This document shows positions 27,443 to 36,737 of a DNA stretch of 64,000 nucleotides, piece by piece; position 1 is the stretch's first letter, and every line of letters begins with the position of its first letter. This stretch comes from CAVVUF01 sp963751425. GTDB lineage: Bacteria > Chloroflexota > Anaerolineae > Anaerolineales > UBA4823. The DNA lies in assembly GCA_963751425.1 (NCBI GenBank), contig CAVVUF010000002.1, positions 1,922,001-1,986,000 on the forward strand, read 5' to 3'. The position numbers and the translations under genes were made by a program. The notes under the pieces are model-generated. The model did not search any database, was not told the origin of the DNA, and saw nothing but the letters and a program-made list of their open reading frames with translations.

Positions 27443-27470
27443 ATTATACAAGCTTAATGAAAACAGTAAA
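27443..27470 (-). promoter_or_regulatory. promoter for pyrophosphatase
   Basis: On the minus strand TTTACT (27470-27465) and TATAAT (27448-27443) are 16 bases apart. The -10 box is 12 bases before the preferred ATG at 27430, so the mRNA would carry almost no leader and no ribosome site is seen. Confidence 0.5.
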
Positions 27471-27570
27471 TGATCAGGTACTTTTGAATACAGGAATACG
27501 GGAATCTTTTGTGGATTTAATCTTTCAGGTGATAGAATCATTAAAATCCACTTTGACCCCAGGAAGAATT

Positions 27571-28944
27571 ATGAATACTCCACAAACACCTTCAGAAGCT
27601 TTCTTGAAGCTCACGGATTTAATCCTATCGAAAATGCAACGATTCTCCATTCCTGGTGTTTCCGTTGGAGTCTTAATTGGCGACCAGGAATTCACTGCTT
27701 CCTTTGGTGTAACCAGCATTGAGAACCCGCTTATTGTTACCCCCGAGACTCTCTTCCAAATCGGTTCGATCACCAAGACATTTACTGGGACAGCTACCAT
27801 GCGCTTGGTGGAGATGGAGAAGCTTCGCCTGGACAAGCCTATAAGACATTATATCCCGGATCTTAAGCTGGCTGATGAGTCGGTCGCGCAGCGGGTCACC
27901 TTGCGCCACTTATTGACGCATACAGGAGGTTGGGCAGGTGATTATTTCAATGATTTTGGACAAGGGGATGATGCACTGGCGAAGATGGTGGCCAAATTGG
28001 TTGATTTACCTCAGCTTACCCCTCTTGGTGATGTGTGGTCCTACAATAATGCAGGTTTTTACCTGGTTGGCAGGCTAATCGAAGTCGTCACCGGATTATC
28101 CTATGAAGCTGCATTGAAAGAGTTAATCCTCTCTCCGTTGGGAATGGACCATTCTTTTTTCTTTGCACACGAAGTTATTTCCTATCGTTTTGCTGTTGGG
28201 CATGCTTTGGAAGATGGTAAGCCAACTGTGGCGCGCCCCTGGGCAGTCGGGCGTGCCATCCATCCTGTCGGAGGCTTGGTGACAAATTTACCCGACTTGT
28301 TCCGGTATGCTCGCTTTCATATGGGCGATGGAACTACGCAAGATGGGATTCGCCTGTTACGGGCAGATACATTGGCGGAAATGCAGGCTCCCCTCGTACC
28401 AGCCTCCGGAATCCGTTCCTTTGGCTTGAGCTGGGGAGTAATGGACATTGATGATCACCGTTTGATCTCACATGGTGGAGGAACCAAGGGGCAAGTAACT
28501 TTCCTGGGCATCTCGCCAGCCCAACATTTTGCAATGATTGTCCTGACGAATGGTGAAGATGGTGATGCCATCACCAGCAGCGCCTGGAGTGAGGCCCTGC
28601 AGCTATTCCTTGACCTGGAAATGCCCGAAGCGCAACCGATCCAGGTTTCAACAGAAAAATTGATGGAATATACTGGAAAGTATGATAGCCTTGCCGAAAT
28701 CCTGGATTTGAGGTTAGAAGAGAGTGTACTTGTACTTCACACCTACAACAAGGGAGGTTTTCCAACCCCTAATACCCCACCTATGCCGAATCCACCGGCT
28801 GTCAAAGCGGCTTTGTGCGGGGAGGACCGCTTGGTGGTGCTCGATGAGCCAATGAAGGGCAACCGGGGCGAATTCTTACGTAGCGAAGCTGGCACGATCG
28901 AGTGGCTGCGTTTGGGTGGCAGGGTACATCGCAGGGTTTCTTAG
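27571..28944 (+). CDS. serine hydrolase of the beta-lactamase (class C/PBP) family
   Basis: This 457-residue protein starts at ATG 27571 with AGGAAG upstream. It has the catalytic SITKTFTG (Ser-x-x-Lys), the YNNAGFYLVG (Tyr-x-Asn) and HGGGTKG motif near residue 310, the third active-site element of this fold. The C-terminal tail after residue 370 resembles a lipocalin-like or DUF3471 domain. Such proteins include esterases, D-aminopeptidases and peptidases; beta-lactamase activity is not assumed. No signal peptide is seen. The following M20 peptidase starts 11 bases downstream. Confidence 0.86.
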   Translation: MNTPQTPSEAFLKLTDLILSKMQRFSIPGVSVGVLIGDQEFTASFGVTSIENPLIVTPETLFQIGSITKTFTGTATMRLVEMEKLRLDKPIRHYIPDLKLADESVAQRVTLRHLLTHTGGWAGDYFNDFGQGDDALAKMVAKLVDLPQLTPLGDVWSYNNAGFYLVGRLIEVVTGLSYEAALKELILSPLGMDHSFFFAHEVISYRFAVGHALEDGKPTVARPWAVGRAIHPVGGLVTNLPDLFRYARFHMGDGTTQDGIRLLRADTLAEMQAPLVPASGIRSFGLSWGVMDIDDHRLISHGGGTKGQVTFLGISPAQHFAMIVLTNGEDGDAITSSAWSEALQLFLDLEMPEAQPIQVSTEKLMEYTGKYDSLAEILDLRLEESVLVLHTYNKGGFPTPNTPPMPNPPAVKAALCGEDRLVVLDEPMKGNRGEFLRSEAGTIEWLRLGGRVHRRVS

Positions 28945-28954
28945 GAGTTTAGGA

Positions 28955-30418
28955 ATGATATTTTGGATTTTAGCTGTCATTGGGTTGTTTGTTTTAGGAA
29001 GCTTGTTCATGGTTCTGATTGTGCGAGCCTTGCGGATAAAACCTCGCCAGGTAGACAAAAGTGCAATACAACCCATTCCCATTGAGCCTCAAGCAGCAAT
29101 CCAGCATCTCGCAGGAGCCGTACGCATCCAGACAGCCTCGCACCTGGATGCGAGCCAGATCGATTATCCTGCTTTCCTTCAGCTTCATCATTTCCTTGAG
29201 CAGGCTTTTCCGCAGGTTCACAAAACCCTCACACGTGAAGTTGTGGATCAATATAGTCTACTTTATACCTGGCAAGGACAAGATGCAAGCCTTAAACCCG
29301 TTCTTCTTATGGGCCATTTGGATGTCGTACCGATCGAGGATGGCACACAAAAAGACTGGATTTGTCCCCCTTTTGAAGGCATCGTACAGGATGGATTCCT
29401 GTATGGTCGGGGTACGATGGATGACAAGAATGCAATCGTGGGAGTTCTCGAAGCCGTCGAAGGTCTTTTAAAAGAAAGGTACCAGCCTAAACGGACAATA
29501 TACCTGGCTTTTGGCCATGATGAGGAAATCGGAGGAAGGGGTGCAGCCCAGATCGCAGCGCTTTTTAAATCCAAGGGCGTTAAATTTGAGTGTGTGTTGG
29601 ATGAGGGCTTAGCGATCATTGATGGTATTTTGCCAGGGATCGAAAAGCCTTTTGCCTTGATAGGGGTGGCAGAGAAGGGTTATCTCAGTGTGGAATTGAA
29701 TGTGGAGAGCAGCGGAGGGCACGCCGCTATGCCGCCAAAGGAAACGGCGATTGGGATCCTCAGTAGGGCGATGCTACGCCTGGAAGAGCATCAAATGCCA
29801 GCGCGTTTCGGACCTCCTACCAGCCAGATGTTCGCTTACCTGGCGCCAGAAATGCCTTTTTCCCTCCGCCTGGTAATGGCTAACCTGTGGATATTCAAAG
29901 GCTTGTTACTGAAACGATTAAGCGGGATGAATACCATTAATGCCATGCTCCGGACCACAACCGCTCCAACGATTTTTAGCGCAGGATTTAAGGATAACAT
30001 CTTGCCTATTCAAGCACGTGGGGCGGTAAATTTTCGCTTGCTGCAGGGAGACACTGCTGAAAGTGTTTTGGAACATGTGCAGAAAACAATTGCTGACCGG
30101 CGTGTAACAGTTAAGCCCGCTTCTGACTTCTTAGTCGAGGCTTCAACGGTTTCACAAGTGAATGCAATTAGCTTCCAAGCGCTGGAACGAGCTCTAACAA
30201 ACATCTTTCCAGGTGTTGTGGTTGCTCCAGGCCTTGTTACCGGAGCTACCGACAGCCGTCATTATGCAGAATTATCTACCAGCATCTATCGCTTTTCGCC
30301 TTTGTGGATAAAGCCAGAAGACTTGAGCCGGGTGCATGGGACGAATGAGCGGATTGGGGTGGAAAATTTTCAAAGAATGGTGCAGTTCTACGCCGCTTTT
30401 ATCTGCGAATTGACTTAA
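28955..30418 (+). CDS. M20-family peptidase, PM20D1-like, membrane anchored
   Basis: This 487-residue protein starts with a hydrophobic anchor (IFWILAVIGLFVLGSLFMVLIV). Metal-binding motifs are GHLDVVP, GRGTMDDKNAIVG and HDEEIGGRG; the second zinc region GATDSRHYAELS is near the C-terminus. The overall layout matches carboxypeptidase PM20D1/Cps1-type enzymes. The start at 28955 has AGGAGTTTAGGA just before it; a longer frame from 28916 overlaps the previous gene. It probably trims N-acyl amino acids or dipeptides outside or at the membrane. Confidence 0.88.
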   Translation: MIFWILAVIGLFVLGSLFMVLIVRALRIKPRQVDKSAIQPIPIEPQAAIQHLAGAVRIQTASHLDASQIDYPAFLQLHHFLEQAFPQVHKTLTREVVDQYSLLYTWQGQDASLKPVLLMGHLDVVPIEDGTQKDWICPPFEGIVQDGFLYGRGTMDDKNAIVGVLEAVEGLLKERYQPKRTIYLAFGHDEEIGGRGAAQIAALFKSKGVKFECVLDEGLAIIDGILPGIEKPFALIGVAEKGYLSVELNVESSGGHAAMPPKETAIGILSRAMLRLEEHQMPARFGPPTSQMFAYLAPEMPFSLRLVMANLWIFKGLLLKRLSGMNTINAMLRTTTAPTIFSAGFKDNILPIQARGAVNFRLLQGDTAESVLEHVQKTIADRRVTVKPASDFLVEASTVSQVNAISFQALERALTNIFPGVVVAPGLVTGATDSRHYAELSTSIYRFSPLWIKPEDLSRVHGTNERIGVENFQRMVQFYAAFICELT

Positions 30419-30437
30419 TGATCTATAGGTCAGGTTC

Positions 30438-31019
30438 TCACCACCCTGGCTTTGTCAGTGGTAAAGGGGTATTATTTAAAGCTTTAGCCATTTTGAGTAA
30501 CGAGGTTACCGTATTCCAATTGCGGGTAGTGGCAGACACAGATAGTTTTTTCTCGAAATAATTGTTCGAAAGTTTTGTTTTTCCATATCCGTTCAGACAG
30601 AAGAGATAAATCACTTTCTCCCCAGGAATAAATGCATCCTTTTCGCTTGCTTGAGTCGTCAGGTGATTGACCATTTCTTTTTTCGGTAAAGAATACAGGA
30701 AGGTGACATAAAGACTGGCAGGATCTTCTTTTCGATCCCTGAGGAATGGATTGTGGTTGACGATGTGCTGGAAATCATCCAGCGTTCGGATAAAGACTGG
30801 TACATGGTAGCCAAAGGATTTTTCGATTTTTGATTCAATATTATCAACGAGTATTGACCCATCTATCTCATCACTCTCGAAGACGATGTTACCACTTTGA
30901 AGATAAGTCTGCACATGACTTAAACCCAATGTTTCGTATAGGTGTGTTATATCTGCCATACGGATAGATTTTTGTCCACTGACATTGATGCCGCGTAACA
31001 ACGATATAAAGGATGACAT
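30438..31019 (-). CDS. DUF1697 family protein
   Basis: This 193-residue protein begins MSSFISLLRGINVSGQKSIRM, the characteristic N-terminus of DUF1697, followed by LQSGNIVFESDE and a C-terminal KLSVSATTRNWNTVTSL. No enzyme function is established for the family. The start at 31019 was chosen over a longer upstream reading because it begins the conserved domain and lies just after the HEAT-repeat gene stop at 31021. The two genes are probably co-transcribed. Confidence 0.83.
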   Translation of the reverse strand: MSSFISLLRGINVSGQKSIRMADITHLYETLGLSHVQTYLQSGNIVFESDEIDGSILVDNIESKIEKSFGYHVPVFIRTLDDFQHIVNHNPFLRDRKEDPASLYVTFLYSLPKKEMVNHLTTQASEKDAFIPGEKVIYLFCLNGYGKTKLSNNYFEKKLSVSATTRNWNTVTSLLKMAKALNNTPLPLTKPGW

Positions 31020-31020
31020 C

Positions 31021-31611
31021 TTATTTTCCTTTTGTCGATGTTTCACTGCGGGGCGGTGGTAGAGGTTTTGAAACTGGCTTGGAAACAGTGATGATGGTGG
31101 GAATGTTGACTGGGGCGGTGATGCCCATGGCTTGCAATACACTGGCAGCCCGGTTGCGAACACCTGCATCAGGGTCGTTCAACAATACTTGTTTTAGTTC
31201 TTCTATAGAACGATCTTCTTTATAGTGAATCAATGCTCCAGCAGCTCGTTTGCGCACATCGGGGTGCGCGTCTTTGAGTGCATGAAGAAGCGGGTTGATC
31301 GCAGCGGGGTTGTCCTGCTTTCCTAAGGCTTCAGCCGCATGTGCCCTGACCACATGGCGGGGATGTCCGGGTTTTCCATCCCCTCCCAAGGCCCGCGCAA
31401 GCTCATCGAAAGCCAGAGGTCCCATACGTCCCAGAGATTTGATGGCGATATCTTGTAAAGCGGAGTTTGCGGTACTGTTAAGGATCAAACCCAAAGCTTC
31501 TACTGCTTGAGGCTCGCGATATCCTGAAAGCAACAGGGCTGCTTGATATTGTTCGCGCGCGTTGCCGTTTTGAACGGTGTGAATTAACTCACTGAGGATA
31601 GGTATGGGCAT
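31021..31611 (-). CDS. HEAT-repeat protein
   Basis: A 196-residue helical-repeat protein with recurring motifs: REQYQAALLLSGYREPQAVEAL, QDIAIKSLGRMGPLAFDEL, VRAHAAEALGKQDNPAAINPL, DVRKRAAGALIHYKEDRSIEEL and GVRNRAASVLQAMG. These are five PBS-lyase/HEAT repeats of about 32 residues. The C-terminal tail is proline-rich. HEAT solenoids bind partners, and no enzyme site is visible. Start at 31611 (MPIPIL) was preferred over a longer upstream reading. Confidence 0.8.
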   Translation of the reverse strand: MPIPILSELIHTVQNGNAREQYQAALLLSGYREPQAVEALGLILNSTANSALQDIAIKSLGRMGPLAFDELARALGGDGKPGHPRHVVRAHAAEALGKQDNPAAINPLLHALKDAHPDVRKRAAGALIHYKEDRSIEELKQVLLNDPDAGVRNRAASVLQAMGITAPVNIPTIITVSKPVSKPLPPPRSETSTKGK

Positions 31612-31756
31612 GAAGGTATTATACCAAGGTTGGTCTCTGATCGAATCGATCTGAAAAACCATGAATAAATTTATAAATAGAGGTTGAAGAAAGCTATTGT
31701 ATAATGAATTAAATTACTCGAGAAAGGTTCTGTCCATTAGGAAGGAGAATTGAAAA

Positions 31757-32263
31757 GTGGAAACATTTGATGCGGTTAGAACGAACCTGGCAGTACGCCA
31801 ATTCAGGCATGAGCCGATCCCGAAAGATGTCGTTCGACGGATCTTAGAAGCGGGCTGGTTGACCGGAAGCGCCATGAACAGTCAACCCTGGAATTTTATC
31901 CTTATCGAAGATCGAGAAATGTTGATAAAAATTGCTGAACTGGTGAAATCTGGCCCTTACATTGCACAAGCGGCGCAGGCAATTGTGGTGGTAATCGATA
32001 ATTCGAGGTTCGCCATTTCTGACGGCAGCCGGGCGATCCAATCAATGTTATTAACTGCCTGGTCAGAAGGGGTTGGTTCAAACTGGGTAGGCTTTGTTGG
32101 TATTGACGGAATAAAGCCACTCTTAGGAATTCCAGCAACCCTTGATGTGCTTGCGATCCTTCCCTTTGGCTATCCTGCAAAAGAGATCGGTAAGGGGAAG
32201 AAAAAACGTAAACCGTTTGAACAGGTGGTCCATATAGGTTTTTTTGGAAAGATTTTTCATTAG
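31757..32263 (+). CDS. nitroreductase-family protein
   Basis: This 168-residue protein starts at GTG with AAGGAG nine bases upstream. It begins VRTNLAVRQFRHEPIPKDVV (FMN-binding Arg region) and has AMNSQPWNFILIEDREML and a C-terminal ILPFGYPAKEIGKGKKKRKP, typical of FMN-dependent nitroreductases. It would use NAD(P)H to reduce nitro compounds or related substrates. A TATAAT box occurs at 31700-31705. It is shorter than most relatives (about 190-200), but no break was found. Confidence 0.85.
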   Translation: METFDAVRTNLAVRQFRHEPIPKDVVRRILEAGWLTGSAMNSQPWNFILIEDREMLIKIAELVKSGPYIAQAAQAIVVVIDNSRFAISDGSRAIQSMLLTAWSEGVGSNWVGFVGIDGIKPLLGIPATLDVLAILPFGYPAKEIGKGKKKRKPFEQVVHIGFFGKIFH

Positions 32264-32368
32264 AAGCTTTGAGGATTTATTGCTTTTTTAGAGCATTTCC
32301 GGTATTCATCGTGAAGCGGTTTCTTCTATATTGTCATATGAGGTTGGAGAAGGAATTGTTCCAGTGAT

Positions 32369-34390
32369 ATGAACGCATTTCCCCAAGAGATCATCGGTCG
32401 TTACCAACTCCTCCACCAACTAGGTTCCGGTGGGATGGGGGCGGTCTATAAAGCTCAAGATTTGAAGCTAAAAAGGGAGGTCGCGTTAAAGCTCATGAAC
32501 CCCTCGTTAGCGCATAACCAGGAGTTTCGCGACCGTTTCCTACAAGAAGCTCAGTCAGGAGCACGATTGAAGCATCCCGGCATTGTTCAGGTGCATGATA
32601 TTTGTGAGGAAGACGATTATTTATTTATTGTCGAAGACTTCATTGAAGGTGAAAACTTGACTGCACGCATAAAAGCGTTGCGGACAAAGAACCAGACTAT
32701 GGCAGTGGAAGAAGCCGTTGAACTGGTGCGCCAGGTAAGCCTTGCTTTGGGATATGCTCATGAGCGCGGAGTTTTACACCGGGATATAAAACCTGCCAAT
32801 ATCTTGCTTGAGCCAGTTTCCGGTGAAAGCCTACCTTACCGACCGGTATTGACTGACCTGGGCTTAGCAAAGCTGATGGTTGGCGGGTTAGAAACGATGA
32901 CGGGGATCTCCTTGGGCACACCTGCATATATGGCACCGGAGCAGGCTTTGGGGCAAGCTGCGGATGCGCGCAGTGATATTTATGCGCTGGGTGTGTTGCT
33001 CTATGAGCTGGTTAGCGGCAGGCTGCCCTTCTCGTTAAAAACAGTTTCAGATGCGGTGCGCTTTCATATGTACGAGCCCCCACCCGTTCCGCCCCCTTTA
33101 CCAGCGGGGATACCCAAAACATTGTCGGACCTTTTAGCCCAGACACTCCAACGCAACCGAGAAGCCAGGCCAGCCAACGCTCAGGCTTTTGCCACGAAGT
33201 TGGAACGGATTTTAGAAGAAGCAAAAGGATCAAAGCGAGAGGCAGGCGCGAAGGAAGAAGCTCGCGATCCATCGATTTGGAAAAAGTTCCAATCACCTTC
33301 GGAAGAGCAAAATCTTGATCACGTGGAGGTTTTTTTACCAGGGGGAGAGTGCCATGTTGTCAAACTGCTAAAGGGAGAATTGATCATCGGGCGGGATGAA
33401 AGCTCAGATATTGTCCTGGATGATCTCAAAGCATCGCGAAAGCACGCCAGACTTGAATTTGATGGCGTCCATTACAAGTTGACAGACTTGAACAGCACCA
33501 ACGGCTCTTTTCTTGGAAAAACGCGTCTTTTACCTGGGGTCGACGAACCTTGGGACCCTGAAAAACCTTTACGAATTGGAGAGCACTATTTGAGATTGGT
33601 ACGAGCGAAAGGATGGAATGATTCGATAGAATTCAAGAATGAGGGGACTGTAGTGGATTTAAAGCCTGCGGTAAGCAGTCAAGGGAGTGGGTGGATTGGG
33701 GTGGCAGTTCCTCAGGTGAATTTGATCGTAGAGGCCGGTAAAACAGCAACTCTTGTTTTCTCAATGATCAACCAGGGGAACCAGGTGGATCAGTATCAGA
33801 TTATCGTTGAAGGCTTGCCAAATGGCTGGGTTATAAACCTCCCAGCACTGCTACCATTACCGCCTGGGAAGACACAAGATGTGACACTGCCGATCCAGCC
33901 TCCACAGCAGCCGGAAAGCCGCGCTACCCGATATCCTTTTATACTTCGGGTTAGATCACAAAACAACCCAAACGAAGTTGTTGATACCCGGTGTGCACTA
34001 ACTATTTTAGCTTTTACCCAATATGCAAGTCAGATCCAGCCACAAAGGCTGAAAAGCGGCGAGACAGGAAGGATAATTATTCAAAACCTGGGCAATGTTG
34101 TTGAGACTTTTATAATCACTTTTTTCGACCGGGATAAAGAGCTGGTTTTTTCCCTTTCTGAAAGCAAGCTTCGGATTCAAGAAGGAAAATCTGGGTCGCT
34201 TGAATTTTCAGCGCATACGCGGAAGAGTCATTGGCTGGGTGGCGAAAAGAAAAATTCTTTCACAGTCACCGTGGCAGCAGAAACGAAACCCGGGAGTCCG
34301 ATTTTCCAGCAACCTCCACCTCAGGTGCATGAGGGAGAGTTGGTCAGCAAAGGGAGATTGGCAGCCTGGTTGGATGTGAAAATTAAATGA
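32369..34390 (+). CDS. Ser/Thr protein kinase with FHA domain
   Basis: This 673-residue protein has an N-terminal Hanks kinase: Gly-rich loop GSGGMG at 19-24, Lys41, catalytic HRDIKPAN with Asp139, and metal site DLG at 163-165, followed by TPAYMAPEQ. The FHA domain spans about 320-412 with GRDESSDI and NSTNGS, and recognises phosphothreonine. The remaining 250 residues hold two beta-rich repeats resembling NPCBM-associated/CARDB-type domains (NLIVEAGKTATLVFSM, QRLKSGETGRIII). No membrane segment is present, so it is likely cytosolic. Its stop overlaps the next start (ATGATG), making a coupled signalling module with an HD protein and a P-loop kinase. Confidence 0.9.
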   Translation: MNAFPQEIIGRYQLLHQLGSGGMGAVYKAQDLKLKREVALKLMNPSLAHNQEFRDRFLQEAQSGARLKHPGIVQVHDICEEDDYLFIVEDFIEGENLTARIKALRTKNQTMAVEEAVELVRQVSLALGYAHERGVLHRDIKPANILLEPVSGESLPYRPVLTDLGLAKLMVGGLETMTGISLGTPAYMAPEQALGQAADARSDIYALGVLLYELVSGRLPFSLKTVSDAVRFHMYEPPPVPPPLPAGIPKTLSDLLAQTLQRNREARPANAQAFATKLERILEEAKGSKREAGAKEEARDPSIWKKFQSPSEEQNLDHVEVFLPGGECHVVKLLKGELIIGRDESSDIVLDDLKASRKHARLEFDGVHYKLTDLNSTNGSFLGKTRLLPGVDEPWDPEKPLRIGEHYLRLVRAKGWNDSIEFKNEGTVVDLKPAVSSQGSGWIGVAVPQVNLIVEAGKTATLVFSMINQGNQVDQYQIIVEGLPNGWVINLPALLPLPPGKTQDVTLPIQPPQQPESRATRYPFILRVRSQNNPNEVVDTRCALTILAFTQYASQIQPQRLKSGETGRIIIQNLGNVVETFIITFFDRDKELVFSLSESKLRIQEGKSGSLEFSAHTRKSHWLGGEKKNSFTVTVAAETKPGSPIFQQPPPQVHEGELVSKGRLAAWLDVKIK

Positions 34391-35031
34391 TGAAAATTCC
34401 CAGCCTTCCCCAGGCGGAAGCTTATCTTCTAGAGGCTGCCTCTCTCAATCCCGGTCCTTGGGTAGCGCATTCCCGTTATGCAGCGAAAGGCGCCAGCCAG
34501 ATCGCTGAAAAAGTTCCAGGTCTCGATAACGAAAAGGCATTGATCTTGGGTTTGCTGCACGATATTGGCCGGCGCGAGGGACCTTCTCATATGCGGCATG
34601 CCTTGGATGGATATCGTTTTATGGAAAGAGAGGGTTACCCGGAAGTTGGGCGGATCTGCCTGACCCACTCCTATCCAGATAAAAACCTGCCAGCCCAGGC
34701 AGCCTGGGATGGTACCACTGATGATTTTCTGTTTTTCCAAGGCAGGTTGGCTGCATTCGAGTATGATGACTATGACCGCCTGATCCAGCTGATGGACTGC
34801 CTGGCACTGCCCAGCGGTTTTTGTTTGATGGAGAAACGCTTTGTAGATGTAACCATGCGCTATGGTTTCAATGGGAGTACCGTACAACGCTGGAAGGCTT
34901 ACTTTGCCCTCAAAAAGTACTTTGAAAATCGGACCGGTGTCTCTGTATACAATCTGCTTGAGGGGGTGGTGGAGAACACATTTTACAGGGATTTGGAGCT
35001 AGAACAGGAATTCCAGCATGGCCGGGATTGA
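34387..35031 (+). CDS. HD-domain protein (putative phosphohydrolase)
   Basis: This 214-residue protein has ILGLLHDIGRREG (HD with H-x(n)-HD metal site), VAHSRYAAKGASQIAEKV upstream with a conserved histidine, and THSYPDK for a further ligand. It resembles HDIG/YqeK-like phosphohydrolases of nucleotides or small molecules. It overlaps the kinase stop by 4 bases and overlaps the next gene by 14 bases. Substrate unknown. Confidence 0.8.
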   Translation: MMKIPSLPQAEAYLLEAASLNPGPWVAHSRYAAKGASQIAEKVPGLDNEKALILGLLHDIGRREGPSHMRHALDGYRFMEREGYPEVGRICLTHSYPDKNLPAQAAWDGTTDDFLFFQGRLAAFEYDDYDRLIQLMDCLALPSGFCLMEKRFVDVTMRYGFNGSTVQRWKAYFALKKYFENRTGVSVYNLLEGVVENTFYRDLELEQEFQHGRD

Positions 35032-35639
35032 AAACCACCGAATTGAAAAGAATGAGGACAGATACACTAATACTGTCGTCCTGTTCATTACAGGGCTGCC
35101 TTGTACGGGAAAAACTGCCCTTGGAAAGAAAATTGCCGACCATTTCTCACTCCCGTACCTTTACAAAGACGGAATCAAAGAAACCCTGTTCGATTCATTG
35201 GGTTGGTCCGACCGAGAGTGGTCGAAAAAAGTAGGGGCGGCTGCGTATAGTCTTTTGTATTACTTCACTAAGGCGCTCTTGGAAGCAGGGAAGTCTTTTA
35301 TCCTGGAAAGTAACTTCTCTGTTGAACGCGATGGATCCAGACTTCATAAATTACAGGATAATTACAGGTTTCGAGCGATCGAGATCCAGTGCGTGGCAGA
35401 TGGGGAAGTCATTGTAGACCGCTATCGTCAGCGCTGGGAGGCAGGTATCCGTCACCCGGGGCATGTCGATCCAGAGACCTATGAAGAGCTGCGCCCGACG
35501 CTGCTTACTGGGGCGCCTACCTCCTTTGGGTTTGCAGGGGGATTATATCGAAGTTGAGACCACAGATTTTGGGAAGGTGGATGTGGCGGGGATTATCCAG
35601 GTTATAGAAAGAAAATTAGTTAGGACAGCCAATCACTAA
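35018..35639 (+). CDS. P-loop kinase-like protein (zeta-toxin/AAA_33 type), one frameshift
   Basis: It begins MAGIENHRIEKNEDRY and has Walker A FITGLPCTGKTALGKK, then LESNFSVERDGSRL (Walker B-like) and VDRYRQRWEAGIRHPGH. At about 35520-35530 an extra base, probably a C in GCGCCTACC, breaks the frame. The other frame continues GDYIEVETTDFGKVD and ends at 35639. The joined protein is about 206 residues. Related proteins phosphorylate small molecules or nucleotides, or act as predicted ATPases with an unknown substrate. It is the third gene of the kinase-HD module. Confidence 0.72.
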
Positions 35640-35657
35640 GCTGGTTGAATTGCGGGT

Positions 35658-36737
35658 TTATTTCACTTCTTCTGGCTTTACCTCGCGACCCGAGGAGGAG
35701 GATTGAAGGGCTGCCAAGGTGAACTGTAAGACAGCCTTACCAGTAGGACCATCCAGGCGGGGTTGGTGACCGGTTTTCAGCTTCTCGACGCAGTCTTGCG
35801 TGGCGGCAATAAAGGAATCGTGCCATTCTACCCCTTCAACCGAGATCGAGGTGGTCTTACCATCCTTGAAAAGCATCAGCTCCGGCAAATCAACGGTCTT
35901 GGCAGTATATCGATTGATGAAAAGAATGCCTTTTTCTCCAATCACCTCGATGCGGTCATCGTCTGCATAATAAAGTGAATGGATGCGCATCTTGGGGGTG
36001 TGCTCAATATCGAGGACTCCATAACGGTGTGGAGCTTTATATTGGAACATGATGGCTGCTGGAGCGTCGATATCGACCAGCCCAGCCGCCTGCGAGACAG
36101 GAGTTTTGTCAATCCAGGCATAGACGCGTTCGACAGGCCCTCCAAGGTAATAGGCTATTGAAAATAGATGGTAGCCATGGTCGAAGACCAGGGGGCCACC
36201 GCCGGATTTCTTCTCATTGAAACGCCACAGCCAGGCAGAAAACGGCACCTCCCAGGCGGTATCACCTGTACCCGTGGAAACATGCAGACGGATCGCGCGC
36301 ACTTCACCGATCTCACCAGCTTCGATCATCTGCCGGGCGCGCACCGCGGGGGCGTAATAGACAAAATTTTCATAAACCCGCAACATGACCCCTGCCTGGT
36401 TCGCAGCGGCGATCATCTCGTCTGCTTCGGAGACAGTCAGGGCCATGGGTTTTTGGACCGAGATATGCTTCCTGGCTTGGGCAGCTTGCACGGTCATTGG
36501 GCAGTGCAGATGGTGCGGGGTCAGGAGCTCGACCAGGTCAACCTCTTTATCTTCGAGGACCTGCTGGTAGTCTGTATAGGTTTTCTCCACACCCCATTCT
36601 TTGGCTTTTTTTCGGGCATGGGCTTTGTTCGTATCACAAACCGCCACGATTTTGGCATCCTCCCGATTGCGGTAACCAAGCTGGTGAAGGTCAGAGATGC
36701 GGCCGCAGCCGACAATGGCAACCCGAATATGATTCAT
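35658..36737 (-). CDS. Gfo/Idh/MocA-family oxidoreductase
   Basis: This 359-residue protein has the N-terminal Rossmann motif VAIVGCGRISDLHQLGY and the EKPM-type motif as VQKPMALTVSEADEM, with a catalytic region RLHVSTGTG and GGGPLVFDHGYHLF near the middle. It would use NAD(P) to oxidise a sugar or cyclitol hydroxyl. It is the last gene of the IolD-like cluster and its ATG overlaps the transporter stop (ATGA), so import and oxidation are coupled. The exact substrate is unknown. Confidence 0.9.
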   Translation of the reverse strand: MNHIRVAIVGCGRISDLHQLGYRNREDAKIVAVCDTNKAHARKKAKEWGVEKTYTDYQQVLEDKEVDLVELLTPHHLHCPMTVQAAQARKHISVQKPMALTVSEADEMIAAANQAGVMLRVYENFVYYAPAVRARQMIEAGEIGEVRAIRLHVSTGTGDTAWEVPFSAWLWRFNEKKSGGGPLVFDHGYHLFSIAYYLGGPVERVYAWIDKTPVSQAAGLVDIDAPAAIMFQYKAPHRYGVLDIEHTPKMRIHSLYYADDDRIEVIGEKGILFINRYTAKTVDLPELMLFKDGKTTSISVEGVEWHDSFIAATQDCVEKLKTGHQPRLDGPTGKAVLQFTLAALQSSSSGREVKPEEVK

